This document shows positions 47,094 through 60,485 of a stretch of 64,000 nucleotides of DNA, piece by piece. Location of the stretch: NCBI GenBank assembly GCA_905182995.1, contig CAJJDP010000147.1:126555-190554 (forward strand). The letters are read 5' to 3'. The notes under the pieces were generated by a model that did no database searches, was not told the origin of the DNA, and saw only the letters and a program-made list of their open reading frames with translations. The position numbers were made by a program, and so were the translations under genes. Origin of the DNA: Paramecium octaurelia (taxonomy: Eukaryota; Ciliophora; Oligohymenophorea; Peniculida; Parameciidae). Numbering within the stretch: the stretch's first letter is position 1; each line of letters opens with the position of its first letter.

Positions 47094-47633
47094 ATGGGAC
47101 GTATGTAAGCCAAGGGAAAGGGAAAGGGTATCTCTGGATCGGCCCTTCCATACAAGAGAAAAGCTCCAAAATGGTTGACTCTTTCATCAAAGTCAATTGT
47201 TGATCAAATCGTCAATTTGGCCAAGAAGGGTAGCGAAATCATTGTAATTTGAGGTTTGAATGGATCATAAATTGGTGTTTACTTGAGAGATCAACAAGGA
47301 ATTCCATAAACAAGATTCTTGACTGGACAAAAGATCTTGAGAATCTTAAAGAAGAGAGGTATTCAAAGGTAGAATAACCTAAAGGTTGTGCTCCAAAGAT
47401 TCCAGAGGACTTATACGCTTTGATCAAGAAGGCTGTGTAAATCAGAAAGCATTTGGAAAAGAATAGAGGTGATATTACAAGCAAATTCAGATTGATTTTG
47501 GTTGAGAGCAGAATTCATAGATTAAGTAGATATTACAGAAGAACATAAAAATTGCCATCAAATTGGAAATAGTAAGCAATATTAATAAATGTTTAGTGTT
47601 TCGAAGACAGCATCAGCCTTAATTGGTCAATGA
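47094..47633 (+). CDS. RPS13: Ribosomal protein uS15 (S13), 154 aa
   Basis: Three introns (24, 26, 25 nt) give 155 codons. It matches uS15 across its length: [78 protein letters not shown] and [12 protein letters not shown]. The last intron interrupts the Tyr codon of NWKY and is needed to reach the TGA. It binds rRNA in the small subunit. Confidence 0.97.
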
Positions 47634-47729
47634 ACAATATTTTATACATATAGTACATTGTATAATAATTATATAAATGATTAATAATGTTGTTGTCCCT
47701 TATTAATGTTTAATATTTATGATAAAATC

Positions 47730-48895
47730 TCAGAATCTGCCACCAAGATATTGGGAGGTAGCAGTTAATTTTTCAGTTAAATGTTCCAAGATTCTATCAA
47801 CAACTTCTTGTTGTCTTTATCTTTCGGTGGTTTAAGTATCATAAGTGGATTCTTGGAGAGCACACCATTCATGTTCAGCATCAAGAGTTTCTTGAGCCTA
47901 TTCTAATTCCAACTATTTAACAGATAAATAATAAGACTTACTTGATGGACTTCGTAGAAATGAGTGGCAGTGTCAATATTGGTCTTGAAAGTTTGGATGG
48001 ATTATTCCAATTGATTCTTTCTATCGACCAATCTATTGTGTTCATTGCTCAAGTGAGTGGAGAATTCAGCCCATCTTTGAGCTTACCTGTTTTCAGTATC
48101 CTAGAATATATATATAATTGAATAGTTACTTCTAAGACTGATCTGGCTTCAACTAATTGTTATCTGAGTTATGAGAGCAATTGAAGAATTCTTTAGATGG
48201 CTTTTTGATCAACTTTAGTAGCTAATTCAGTCAAGGCGGTGACAATTGGTTAAAAGAGAGCACCGTGACTTTCATTTTCAATCAATCTCTTTTATACAGC
48301 TTCGAATTTGGGTTTGAGTTCTGCAAAAGTAGCACCAAGAGAAAGATGTTACACTAATTTAGTTGCTTCATCAACAGCAGCAATAGCATCATCATGCTCT
48401 CCATTCTTTCTAACCCATGTTTCGTGAGCCTTGTTTCTGTTGGCTTCTTCTTAAGCAAAGGTTCTTTCATTACTTTCGATATCCTAATTGATTACGTTAT
48501 ATGCATATATTTACTTGGATTGTTTATCTTACATCAGTCTCAGCTTCTGCCAATGCCTTTTCGTTGTCTTCTCTCATTTGAGCATTAGCAGCTACTTAAG
48601 CTGTGTGATAGGCAATTGAGTTTTCTAAATCTGTTACTATACGAGTGCAAGCAGCTCTATCAACTCTGATGACATTATCGTGTTTATTTTAATCATCAAC
48701 TAAACCAGCCAATACTTAATTCAATAAAACCAAGATCTCTTCTGCATTTCCTTTTGCTTGTAAATACATTTAAACTGTTGATAGAATTGTGTTTCCGAAG
48801 TTGTCAGCATCAATCTCTGCTAACACTGTCTTTGTATCCTTCTGAACACCCATTGCACATGAAACAATCAAGGCCAAAGCGATGAATTTGTACAT
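47730..48895 (-). CDS. Trichocyst matrix protein (TMP family), 358 aa
   Basis: Three introns (31, 29, 29 nt) give 359 codons. It has a signal peptide (MYKFIALALIVSCAMG), a short pro-region, then the family's heptad pattern: NAEEILVLLNQVLAGLVDDQ, EDNEKALAEAETD, VTALTELATKVDQKAIQ, ILQLLSQLRQQLVEARS, and near the end EHEWCALQESTYDTQTTER. These are hallmark blocks of Paramecium TMPs. These proteins are processed and crystallise in trichocysts, the extrusive secretory organelles, and expand on exocytosis. This gene is the best single pointer to the genus. Confidence 0.88.
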
Positions 48896-48940
48896 TATTA
48901 AAAAATTAACGAAAACGGATTACTAAATTATATATATTAA

Positions 48941-49486
48941 TCAAAGGTATCTGTAGCCGTAGCCCGTTGCTGGACGATATCCACTCACTCTACTTGGACT
49001 GTATCTATAATTTGAATATGATGTAGGAGCAGGTGGGGGTGGTGGTAAATACTATGATTAACTTCCATAGCCAACTCTACTTTAAGGTCCTTTCACAACA
49101 TGGCTATTCTAAACTGGGACATAATCCACATGCTCGTCGTATCGGTCAACTGGAATATATTCCACTCTTTTTTCTAATCTTGGAACTGGTACATAATCTG
49201 TCTCATGCTTCACTAAATATTATAAATTAATTCTCAAACCTTCAATATAATCTGTGTATTATTTCTCTACAGGTCTATATTCAATCTTTGTCTCTGGTAC
49301 ATAATCTGTGTATCTCTGCTCCACAGGAATATATTCTGACCATTATTCACCTCTCATTGGAGCTCTTGATTGATATGAGTATGGACGATCGTAAGGACCG
49401 TAGTATGAAGGACCATATTAACTTGGTGGATAAACTGGAGCTGTGCGGTCATAAGCACTTTGATAAAAAGGTTTGTAGTATGACAT
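48941..49486 (-). CDS. Alveolin/epiplasmin-like cortical protein, 172 aa
   Basis: One 27-nt intron gives 173 codons. The N-terminus is rich in Tyr, Pro and Ser. The core has tandem Val/Pro/Glu/Tyr motifs typical of alveolins: EYIPVEQRYTDYVPETKIEY, RPVEKQYTDYIE, DYVPVPRLEKRVEYIPVDRY, DEHVDYVPV. The C-terminus is Pro/Gly/Tyr-rich. Alveolins build the layer beneath the alveolar sacs of ciliates and apicomplexans. It starts 46 bp beyond the TMP gene's start, on the same strand. Confidence 0.78.
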
Positions 49487-51894
49487 GTAAATACTTAAAA
49501 TTATTTATTTTTTATTTTTTTAACAGACCTTTATTTTAATGTTAAATTTTATTTGTTTTATTCAATATTATTCAACATTCCTTTATTAAATGATACATAT
49601 TTAAAATCATATTCCTATTTCAACCTAATCTTTAAACACCTTTTCCATTTCCACTTCTTCTGTAATAACTAGTTAACAAATAATAACCAAAGAATACGAA
49701 GTCTTATCTAAAAATGCAAATAACATAACACATCTTTTTGAAACTTGAAGATTCTTTTGGAAAATCTGCTTCCAAATCTAAAATTTGACTTAGATAAAAC
49801 AAAATGCTTCACATATTTCAATTTTAAAGTGATCATGCTATAAGAATCCTGGTTTTTAAACATAATCTATAGGAAGAAAACTGTTATAATTACTGCAACT
49901 TTTGTAAACTTAAAGTCAAAATTGCTTTAGAGAATGTAAATCACTTATAGGAAAATATAAATCTCAAGAAATTCAATTAAATTTTAAATATAGATAATAA
50001 AATCAGTTATATAGAACTTAATTTTTTATGAAATTAAAATATCTGTTGACAGAATTGTTATTTGAAGGCATAACACATTTTTTTAATTAGTTAATACCTT
50101 ATCAATATCTAATTATTCAGAACTATGAAATCAATTCTTTTTAGCAACCTAAATTTCAAGCAGAAAAATAAATTCACCTTTGCCATATCTATCGATTAAG
50201 CCCAGAAGAATAGAAGATTAGATTAATGATCTTAATTAAAATTGACTTATAATTAATAAAAATTCACTTCAATTACATATATATGATTGATAAATTCTGA
50301 TGACCTCGACATTAAAACTACATATGATTTTCGAAAGATGAAGTTTATATTAATAGAATGATTTATTGTTAGTTCCCTATGATTGAAATAATTTAAATCA
50401 AGATGTATGACTTGTTTAATAGGTATTAAGATTTATTAAGCTGTAATATTTTAATTATAGAAATTCTTTAATGTATAAAAAGAATTTTATTCTAAAATTT
50501 GAACATGAACGTTCCAAATATAATTTTTAAATTGGAATTGTTTTTATTGTATAATCTAAAAACTATCAAAAATAAAAACTTAATTATTAGATATTTTTCG
50601 ACTGATGAGTTATTTTTGTTCTGAGTGAAGCAGAGTATTCTAAATGTAATGAAATTTTGATGTTGAGTCTATAAAATTGCTTTAAAAATGTATGAGAAAA
50701 ATATTTTAGTCCAATAAAACATAATCACAAAAGAAATTTTTCTAGATTTTGCTAATTTTTCATTTTTATAACTGCCAAAATTTATCACCTATATTATGAA
50801 ATGTGCATAGGTTTATAGTTATTATTAAATTTATTGAAAATAGGATCTGATATGAATTCGAAAAAATAAAGTCAAGTAGAAAATGTACGATAAATGGAAT
50901 TGTATATAAAAAGTGTTTTAATAATCATCAAATTGATTAAATGATTATTAAAACCAGAAAAAATGGAATTAAAATGAATTTTAATTGTATTTAAGATTTT
51001 CTATTTGCACAATTATATAATTATGTATTTATTATATTATATAATATTTAGTGATTATCCTTTTCTATTTATTATGATTAAAATGTACCAAGGAATAAAT
51101 TTATGTATTATTGGTCATAATAATTATACACAGAAACGGTGATAAATTTTTAGGATGGAACAAACTCCTACTTATTAAATAGAGAAAAAATGATCTAGAA
51201 TACAATAATTATCATATTGCAGATTTGATTCATTATTAGATAATAGATTAGAAAAACTCTGAGTAGATTTGATGGTAATATGAGAACAGCTGTATGATTA
51301 TCAATTTGGTAGGATAATCAAATATTCTATAATATAAACTGGGTTTAATATTATATTTGAGAATAGATTTGACACAATTAGTTACTGTTACATATTTAAG
51401 AAAAATACGGATTCGTAATTAGAGGCGATATAACTCACAAGATGGTGTGGTAGATTAATAAAATTAATCATTGTACAATAAATTTTTATTAATCCCTTTA
51501 ATCCTTATTGTTTCGACCTAAATAATTTAGATGATATTTTTTACTAAATAGAAATTTTACTGTGGTGTGTAGTATTGAAGCTAATTAATGATAAAATCAA
51601 TGTTATTTATTTTTGTTCAGTATATTTCATAGAGTCACAAGTCTCAGATCATGGAGAGTGAATATATTCTACAATCTCTGTTAATTGAGATTGTAGATTA
51701 ATTAAGAATAATATTATTATCTTTACTTTTTATTCAAAGTTGTAACCTACATTTTGCTAAATCTTTCAATCATCTTAACAAATAAAAGGTTTGAAAAGTG
51801 ATGAAAATGAAATTTTTAGAGAAATATAAATATTTAAATGTTAAAGATCATCCTATATATGTTAAATGACGTGATATAAATAAATAAATATTAA
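49487..51894. other. 2.4-kb gene-free interval, longest in the window
   Basis: Extremely AT-rich. Between about 49,700 and 50,300 several short coding-like islands occur in changing frames (for example KFQAEKQIHLCHIYRLSPEE near 50,155-50,215, and a CYNYCNFCKLK stretch near 49,880). None has a start or a long frame, which fits an old gene remnant. The remainder shows nothing recognisable, and no tRNA was seen. Confidence 0.4.
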
Positions 51895-53197
51895 ATGATT
51901 TATTTTTTTGTTCTTCTAGCAGTAGTAAGATCAGTTTACGTGGGAGAAGCACTTTGCGGCACTCTGAATGTAGTGAATGATTGTGAAAATTCAGGATATT
52001 GTAAGGTAGATGCAGGTACTTGTATTGCATTACCTTGTTATATGGTAAATGAGGTAGCAGCTTGCAGATCTGGACCCTCAGGAAGTGGTATCCCAACAGG
52101 TGCTCTATCATCCAAATGTGACTCATTAGAGTAGTTTAGTTTACAATATGACAATGTTTGTGTGGATAAGGGAGATGGTAAATTGAATTTTGCTTTTGTT
52201 CGTTTCTCTAAAACCACTGATGGATCAGCCCTTTAAACAACTGGTTCAAGCACAACTCTAGTTGGGGCATTGACTGCTGTTGAGGCCAATATGTTTTCAT
52301 TATACACAATAAACCCATGGAAATCGCCAGAAGCAAGTCAAACTGCAGCTACATTGAAAACAGAGTTAGAGGCAATATTGGATAAATATATTTCATTTTA
52401 TTAAGTATTAATAGACACTACAAATTCTCATCCATTCTATTTGGAGAGAACTACATATTAAGCATTACAATTAATAAGAGTACTATAAATAAAATTAATA
52501 ATAGGATTATGTAGGATTTGATTATACAATGAGGAGAGCAATTCTACCTAAGATTTGGTAAGTAGCTGAAATAGCCCTTTTTAGAATAGCCAAGTTTTCC
52601 CCTGCTTATTATCAAACCAATTATTATTTCATTAATTTTGCATCATGTCCATATTCCAGAAGAGAATTGAAGGTCAATGGGTAATTAAACACAGTTAGAA
52701 TTGATTGGAATGCTTATGCTTATACAGCAAATGGATTTGTGCAAGTCTATTCTTATGCTGCTGAATAGTTTGGTATTAGAAATGCTCTTACAGACATTAT
52801 CGCTTTGAGACCAACTACTTCTGTAGCCACAGCTTAAACCATCAGTTTAGATACTGGATTTACAGGTTTCTATTTAGAATGGACTTGGACTGACACAAAT
52901 TTGGTTGTTGTTGAAAAGGATATCAAATTGTATTAATTTGATGAAAGTGCTGCCACAGCAGCTGATGTTGTTAAGTAAGTTACAACAACAATCACTTGCG
53001 TATCTTCTACAAAGACATGTAAAACTGCAAATATAGTAACACCAATAACAACAGCAACTACTAGAATCAATTATTATTTTAGTTATGGTCCAGGGAAATG
53101 CGTTGATAAGACTGAAGTGTAATGCAAATTATCAATAGAATAAGGAGCACAGTGTGTTTATAACCCAGCTATTACAACTGATTATAAATGTTCCTGA
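51895..53197 (+). CDS. Secreted protein of unknown family, 425 aa
   Basis: One 25-nt intron gives 426 codons. The signal peptide is MIYFFVLLAVVRSVYVGEAL. A Cys-rich N-terminal part (CGTLNVVNDCENSGYCKVD) follows, then a Thr/Ser/Ala-rich body with few charges and a Cys-containing C-terminus ending KCSC. No transmembrane segment or clear GPI signal, so probably secreted. Not recognised. Three further genes on this strand follow within 30 bp of each other. Confidence 0.7.
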
Positions 53198-53227
53198 TAT
53201 AATTATTAATAAATATAAAATATTCCA

Positions 53228-53663
53228 ATGATAAGTTTTCAGGATCGATTTAAAGGCAAAATGTCATACATCTCAAAATATGGAATTAATCAATCCCCTG
53301 ATCTCAAATAAAATAGCTATATTCTGGTATTCTTTTTATTGCTATTAAGTAATAAGATTAATCAAACAATAAAAGTCCTTAAAAAATCATTAATCTGAAC
53401 TCCAAATCTCCTATCAAAAATTCTTATTATTATAAATTACCTCCTATTAAAAATAAAATAGTAGATAGAACATAAAATTTTAATTAACAGAAATAATAAA
53501 TATAAACAAAGAAAATGTATTAATCATTGAATATTTTAGTTATTCTGCTGACCATTCAAAGATTAGTTTGAAGAAATATGACAGCGATATTGAAGAATTT
53601 TAATTGAAACACTTATAATACTTAAACAAGATTGAATAATTATATATGCTTTAAAAAAATTGA
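53228..53663 (+). CDS. Small basic protein of unknown function, 129 aa
   Basis: Two 23-nt introns give 130 codons. Lys/Ser/Gln/Asn-rich and probably disordered (NKSPQKIINLNSKSPIKNSY), with a short acidic helix at the end (KYDSDIEEFQLKHLQYLNKI). It lies 30 bp after the secreted-protein gene and 20 bp before the sensor-kinase-like gene. No domain recognised. Confidence 0.55.
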
Positions 53664-53683
53664 TTAAATTATAATTAAATTGA

Positions 53684-55247
53684 ATGAACTCTTTTACTCT
53701 TACATTCAATTCCACAGATCTGGAATTAAAATATTAAGAAACCAGAAGAGGATTCACACTACCCGTTTTCAATGGTATCAGTATTATTAGTTTGATAATT
53801 TGTGTGATTAAAGCGATTATATCCAGTGTTGCGTAATAGTTTAGCTTTGCCCTTGTATTTCTTGGTCTTGGAATAGCAATAATTATTTCACACTTCATCA
53901 TTAATAAACTTTAAAAATAATGGATAGACTTTTATTTGTTTACTATAAACCATATCTTAATGATGTATTAGATCACTGTCAATCACAGTTATGATTTTTA
54001 AGAATCCTTTATTTTTGGATAAGTTATGATGACTTTACATATCATTATAATTTTAATATCTGATTTTAAGTATGCTGCAATTTAAATTATTAATAACCTA
54101 ATAATTAAAATCTTAATTGCTGAATTAAGTAATGGTGAATTATCTTTAATAATTTATTTGTATGCTATTTTAATAGCGTTTATGGCCATATTTGTTATTT
54201 AAAGGATCAATAAATAATATCGATAATCATTCTTATTTATCATTTAGGATTCATCTAGAGGTATAAGTTACATATCTATGATTTTTTGTAGAAAAATTCA
54301 TCCCAGTCTTACTTGATAACCCATTCGCCATCTTCACCTTCGACTAAAATGCTCTTGCTTTTCAGGTTGTATAATCCAATTTTAATTTAATTCCTCAGTT
54401 CAATCCTTTGAACAATAACCAAAATAATTTAAAAGCATTTCTGCGTTGCTACAAACTCAATGATATGAAATTTGAGGACTTTTTATTCAAGAGAACTAAA
54501 GAATATTCTATTAATAACTCTATGACCAATTAGGAATTAGTTTTAAATCATCAAAAGTTTGCAAATCAGAATGTTATTGTAAGACTCTCTGAAATTAAAG
54601 TTACTGAATTGACTTTTGTAATAATAATGGATTAAAAATCTAAACTCATTAAATCACAATCAGAAAAAATTGAGCAGCTATGTACTTGGATTTAAATTTG
54701 CTCTAAGAATTTTTCTAAATTCTTGAAATCTTAAATGGCCTTAACTTACTAGGCCTAGCTTAACTAAAACAAATATGGTAGAATATAAATTAAATACATT
54801 TAAATGATTAATAAACTTTCTCATTAAACTGAAAACAAACTTTCATCTTGTTCAATTTAAATGAAAATGAAACAAATATTTCAATTTTATGAATCATCTT
54901 ATAATATTAAAATTAAATGTGAATATCATATTGAACCTGATTATACTATAATTACCAATTAATAAATTCTTAATAAATTATTGTTTGGCTTAATGCAAAT
55001 TCTAGTAAAACTGAACTAGAAATATGTTGATTTTAAATTATAAGAATAATCAGGGTTTTTAGATATTTTCATATCTTTAAATTAATTAACTACATTTAAT
55101 TTAGAGTTAAAGAAAAATAATTAATTTAGAAAAGCGTTAAAAATACTGGGTCCTTTCGATTAGGCAATATTTAATTAAGAGAGTAAGATTAAATTTAATC
55201 ATAGATGTTCTTGTACGCATATACACAAATATGGAGATCTTATCTGA
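53684..55247 (+). CDS. Multi-pass membrane protein resembling a degenerate sensor histidine kinase, 510 aa
   Basis: One 31-nt intron gives 511 codons. Five or six membrane helices lie in residues ~35-185 (FNGISIISLIICVIKAII, FALVFLGLGIAIIISHFI, IIYLYAILIAFMAIFVI). A PAS-like region follows (VLLDNPFAIFTFDQNALAF), then helices and a stretch resembling the N-box of a histidine-kinase ATPase (NQQILNKLLFGLMQILVKLN). The conserved His and the glycine-rich G boxes are not found, and the frame ends where the ATPase domain should continue. The next frame (55248-55687) still looks coding. So this is either a truncated relative, a decaying gene, or an intron I missed near 55240. Confidence 0.5.
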
Positions 55248-56044
55248 CTCGTAACCATTTAACTCTAAATGAAATTTGCATAAATATTATTTCTATTAAA
55301 ATTATTCTCTATAAATTTCAATAGACTTGTTAAGAATATAATCTAGATTGTAAATGCAATAGTATCTTATATATGGATAAATACAAGTTGGGTCTTATAA
55401 TTAGAAAAACGAAAGGATATAAAAAATTATATTTTTCATAACTTTCAATTCAAATATAGGAGATTATTCTATATATCATTCATTTATTTATACAATATTT
55501 TGATTTTAGATAGATTGTATTTAAGTTTTTCCTAAATAGAAATTGCTAATTTTCTAATAATCTAAAATATATTGTATATGGATTGGACTTGCAACTTTAC
55601 AATTCAGCATGTTCTAATTAGAATCTAATTTCGTAAATTACTATATTCTTAAAAAACTATAGATATTTGAAAAATTATAAAAATTGAATTTTAATTTATA
55701 CTATTTTCTTTTATGCTTATCTTACAGGCCTGGAAGGATCAATAAACATATTATGGATTTCTGTAATAGCTTTCAAAAATGAATTTCTTCTTAAGAGAAT
55801 GTAAAACTCCTTATTAGAATTTTCTTATTCTATTTCATTTATATATTAGAAAATTAATAAATTTTGATTGACTCATTTATTGTTGATTATTTCAGAGTTT
55901 TTCAATAATTTTCAATTGGATGTAATCTTTTATTTTCAGCGTTTGGATTTATATTTCTGAATGGGATTAGAAGGATTGGGAGGAAAGTGAAATGTAATTT
56001 TGTTAATTTAGAGAGGTTTAACGTTATATAATTTAAATATAAAA
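55248..56044 (+). other. Coding-like continuation and gene-free spacer
   Basis: To about 55,687 a frame offset from the upstream gene remains open (SILYMDKYKLGLIIRKTKGY). It probably once belonged to the sensor-kinase-like protein. From there to 56,044 nothing is supported beyond AT-rich spacer. Confidence 0.4.
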
Positions 56045-57199
56045 ATGAGATTGTAAAATATTGGAACTATTGATTTCAACAAGGCTAATAAATAGATTAA
56101 GGATTTATCTCATAAATTTTTGCAGAGCAAGTTGCTCAGAAAGAACAAAGAGAATTTTAATCCAAATTAGAGTCATTAGGATGCTGCAGCAAAATTATTA
56201 TTAGAAGCTCTGCAAAAACCTATATTAAGAAATTTGAGAGACTTGATTAGGATCAAAGAGTCAGTAGTTTGCGAGAGGAATATTTTTGATGAGGTTTGTT
56301 CGATGGGTGTAAGTGAGAATAGTGACATTGGTGAAGGGTTCAAGATTTCCTTTGCGAATTTGAGCATCAAATAGGAAATAATAGTCGATTGCGAGAGTAT
56401 TCAACCTACTAATGCGCCGATACTATTGTTTATGGTGCTTCAGAATATTAGGAAGAAGAAAATGATCATCTCATTCTAAGAAATCAAACTTTTCATACTT
56501 TAAAGAAACTTGAGATCAGTAAACAAAAGACTTGAATATGCGAAGTAAGAATAATTGCGTAAGATTATTGTAAACAAAACGAAATAGGAATAAATATTGC
56601 TTTAAGTGTATTTGAAGTATTGGTCACAACAAACACAACTTCTGATATTTTTTGATCATTTTGGTTCAAAAATAGAGAAGATCTACAAAAATAGGTTGAA
56701 TGAATATTTAATTGCAATGAAGCAGCAATTAGCTAAGAGGGAGGCAGCGTAAAATTTGGTGAGGGTATTAAATACAAAATTATTTGAATATGGACAAAAT
56801 TTGAATAGAGTGAAAAACAATTTGCATTTGCAACATTGCTTGAGGAAGGTGGTGATACGATAGTTGAGAGGTCCATTCTAATAAATGCAAATGAGTAGGC
56901 CTCGATCTCCAGTTATTTTTGAATTGATGAATAAATTTTAAAGTAACTTGTTGAGAGGGAGCCTAAAGATTTTGTAGTTGCATATGTTGAGATAGAAGAG
57001 GATGATCAAGTCTTTCTCGTATGGCTTTGAAGATCTCAATAAAATAATGAATAAATTGGATTATAAATTGGGTTTTGTTAAGCTGCAAAATAAAAACTAA
57101 AAAAAATAAAGGATGTTGCCAACAAAATATTTAGTAATGATTCTCAAAAGAATAGAGGACAGGCAAAAACATTGGGTTTTGCGGAAATTAAATTAATGA
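56045..57199 (+). CDS. Uncharacterised basic helical protein, 384 aa
   Basis: Intronless frame, rich in Lys, Leu, Gln and Arg, mostly helical. Regularly spaced aromatic-plus-basic segments (YLKYWSQQTQLLIFFDHFG, KRIEDRQKHWVLRKLN) recall Sfi1-type centrin-binding repeats. The match is by eye only and the repeats are irregular. No signal peptide or membrane helix. It could be a basal-body or infraciliary-lattice component, a structure rich in centrin and Sfi1-like proteins in this genus. Confidence 0.6.
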
Positions 57200-57350
57200 A
57201 ATATAATAATTAAAATTAATGTAAATTTAAGTATTGCTGCTAGAGTGATTTGATTTGAATTTCCTATAATTGTAATTATTCTGAATTGTATTAAGTGTCC
57301 CTTCATCCATTAATTAATAAATATATATATAAAAGATTTAATTTGCATCA

Positions 57351-58410
57351 ATGGTTCGACTTGAGAAGCTCATCTATGAACAATTAGTCAATATCCGTGC
57401 TTTGAAAAGAGAGAGAATTATAGGATCACCAAGAAAATGGTACTCTGAACCACGTACTCCAGCAATGACTCTTTCAGCCGTCAAGTTATTCACAACAGGA
57501 TGGACGGGATTAATCTACAAGTTTGTTGAGCCTCTGTTTGCAAGGTAAAGGGCAGTTGAATACAACCAATAGATTCTTTTACCGATGGATGAGAAATATC
57601 GGATTAGATAGAGGATTGGCCATGGAAGACTTATTGTTATTCTAAGATAGAGAATTGAGAAGAGACCCATTATTTGAACATATTTAGAGAGAGGGATTCC
57701 ATCCATACACCTGGATTTTGTTCAATAAGAGAAGAGCAAGATTTTCAAAAGTAGAGAGAGGTGTAAGAGGCTCTACTGCCCCAGAATGGTTATAAGCTGA
57801 AGCAAGAGAACGTACATTGGGTGATAGTGTTGAAAATATTTACGAATGGGACAATTATGTTTATCAAAATTACATGAGTGACATGACACCAACAGCAAGA
57901 GGAACTATATTGTAGAAATTATTGCCATTGGAATGGTTCCTCTTTTTCGGTTTCTTGAGAGTTGATTCATGGGATAGATACTTCTATAATGAAGTCATGT
58001 ACAAGGGATTGGAATATTCAAAAGAATAGTTGGCCAACATTCCTAAACCATTCAAGGCTTAATTAAGTACAAATTCAATATTAATCAATTTCTTTAGCCA
58101 CTGAGGAAGGCAGAAGACAATTTGAAGTCAATGTCAACAGATTTATTGATCTCTATCCAGGAGCAATAGTAAGAGAGGGGTAATATTATTATCTTAAGAT
58201 TTTAGTGAGAAGTTTGATTTCCAAAGATTCTATGCTCTTGAAGCAATCAATAATAATAGAGACCTCAGCAAATTTGATTCATCTTTGATTGCCTAATTGA
58301 AATCAGAACTCACTCAATAGGTTGCTTTAAAGACTAGCACTAAAGTTAAGAAACAAAGGGCCACTCTTCCAAGTTGGTTATAATAGGATGGAAAGGGACT
58401 CTTGGCATGA
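57351..58410 (+). CDS. Uncharacterised protein, probably mitochondrial, 324 aa
   Basis: Three introns (28, 31, 26 nt) give 325 codons. The composition is rich in Arg, aromatic residues and Trp (YTWILFNKRRARFSKVERG, LLPLEWFLFFGFLRVDSWDR). It resembles the large lineage-specific subunits of ciliate respiratory complexes or ATP synthase, but I cannot name it. No true transmembrane helix is obvious. The even codon use and intron pattern argue for a genuine, probably conserved gene. Confidence 0.65.
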
Positions 58411-58536
58411 TCTATGACATAAAATATATAATACAAACAAAATTTAACCTCATTTAAAATATTATAATAATAGGATTAAAATTTTTGTACAATTAATTGA
58501 AGAAAGGTTTTCTAATTTTTAGCATTCATTATATAA

Positions 58537-60354
58537 ATGAAAAAATCAGAAGTCAAATAGCATCAAAAATTTGCTTAATTTCATTAACTCTTAGAAATTG
58601 ATAGTGTTAAAGATCAGATGTTGGTGTCCTATTAATAAGACTTCTAATAATTGAAAAACTTTTATGCGAACATTGACTTTAATTACCTCCAGTGGCTGAA
58701 CGATGTCTATAAGACCAACTTTGAACCAATATATAACACTGAGGAAATTTTAAGGAATGTAAAAAATGGGTTGAGAAGCGGAGAAGACACCTTAAAATAG
58801 AATATACGGAAGAATCTCATCTAATTATTATATCTCTAGAGACCAGTGCCAGCTATTTTCGTATTTCTTAAGATCTCCTCAATGTCATTCGAAATCGTTT
58901 ATAAGGAGGACTTCTTGGTAATCCTAGATACCATGTTATAAAAAGCCAATTTGGATTAAAAGTCTGAGCTCTATCAAAAGATGTACGATAGTTTGATAGA
59001 AACCACTGATGAAGAAATCATATTGCAGACTATAAAGCTCTTAAATAAGAAATTTGAACTAGCCAGCCAATTGAATCAGAAACAATTCGAAGTCTTTGAT
59101 AAGATATCAAGCCAATTCAATAAAATTGATTTCTCGGAATCCAAAGAAGTTATAATCTAAATTGTCAAAAATTTTCAGGAATTCCAAGAAAAACTCAAAA
59201 ACAAGAGGTAAAGTTTGGATCAAGTGAAATCTGAAAAATTCCCTTAATTTGTGCTCAAGGTTGTTTTGATGTTACTTAAGGAATAATAAATCGTTGTTCC
59301 TGAACTCCTATTGTTCTTATGCTTCAAAGAAACTCACGAGAAAAAAAAATCAATTGCAATAAAAGCATAAGTGAAGGAAATCTTAAAGATGTTTGCAATT
59401 CCTCGTTTGAAACCATGTCTGGATCACTTAAAAATTGAGGACAGCATATTCACCAAAGGAGCCATTGGGTATGATTAATTGTATTCATTGTGCTAAAGAG
59501 AATACCCAGTATTCCTCAATCTAAAACTTAATGGAGCCCTCATATCATACATCGAATATCTACATTAAGTAACTCATATAAACACTTAGCAATTTTTAAA
59601 TGTATTTGAGAATCCAGAATTCAACGATTTCTTAGAATAAATTTGGAATACTTGTGGGAAAGAGATCTAACAATTGTTATAGAATATCTTAATCGAAGAT
59701 TTGGAATATGCAAAATACGGTTCAAACATTTTGAGAATTGGAACATTTTTGTATCGAATCAAATTCAAATTGGAGAAAAAGAAGATGAACATAATGGAGA
59801 AGGGGTATGATGTGGATGAGCAATCATTAGAAAGACGCACATATGGAGTAACGGAAAGGAGTATGAATCCCTTATTCAAGACATTTGTGACCGACTTGGT
59901 TCATAGGAAAAAGCCATTCCCATTATTGCTCAAAACATTGAAAATGGATCTCTATAATTTGAAGGTTGGATATAGAATTACTGAGATGAGGGAATTGGTG
60001 GTGGATCCCAAATTCAAAAAACACATGAAGGAAAAACATGGGGTTGTTTGGAATAGGGAAGATCCCGATGAGAATCTAGATCACATTATTGCGAGACAAT
60101 ACCCTATTAAGGTGAGTAACAATGGTAAGAAATATGAACTTAATTGGCCTAGATTAATCAAGAAATAGGCTAAACTTATTTATGATAGCAGAGAATAATT
60201 GAAGGCTTAATTATTGGATGTTTATGCGAATTAGAATTTCATTAAGGTATACAATGAATTGATAAAATTAAATGATAATAACAAAAAAAAAATGCAAACA
60301 AAAGAAATCTTAATGAACTTGGTTGCATACATTAAATCTATAAAAGAAGAATGA
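58537..60354 (+). CDS. Uncharacterised helical protein, 605 aa
   Basis: Intronless frame of 606 codons. All-helical, rich in Lys, Leu and Phe, with regular helix pairs that may be armadillo or HEAT-like (VPAIFVFLKISSMSFEIVY, PQFVLKVVLMLLKEQQIVV). The C-terminal third is basic. No signal peptide, membrane helix or catalytic motif. Not recognised. Confidence 0.65.
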
Positions 60355-60485
60355 TTGAATTTATTATTTATTTAGATATTTTATAAATGGATACGTAGCT
60401 TACTTAATTTGTATGTAATTAATTTATCTAAATTATATGTCATTATATTATTAAATTTTAAAAAGCTCCTACATCGGCAACCTTT

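Noticed and set aside
46544-47633. Apparent stop-less fusion of the 148-aa gene into uS15
   Set aside because: A 23-nt intron near 46,975 shifts the frame and gives a normal TGA at 47036, so no fusion is needed.
49487-51894. tRNA, transposon or viral remnant in the long gene-free interval
   Set aside because: No clover-leaf arms, terminal repeats or recognisable polymerase, integrase or capsid motifs were seen on either strand.
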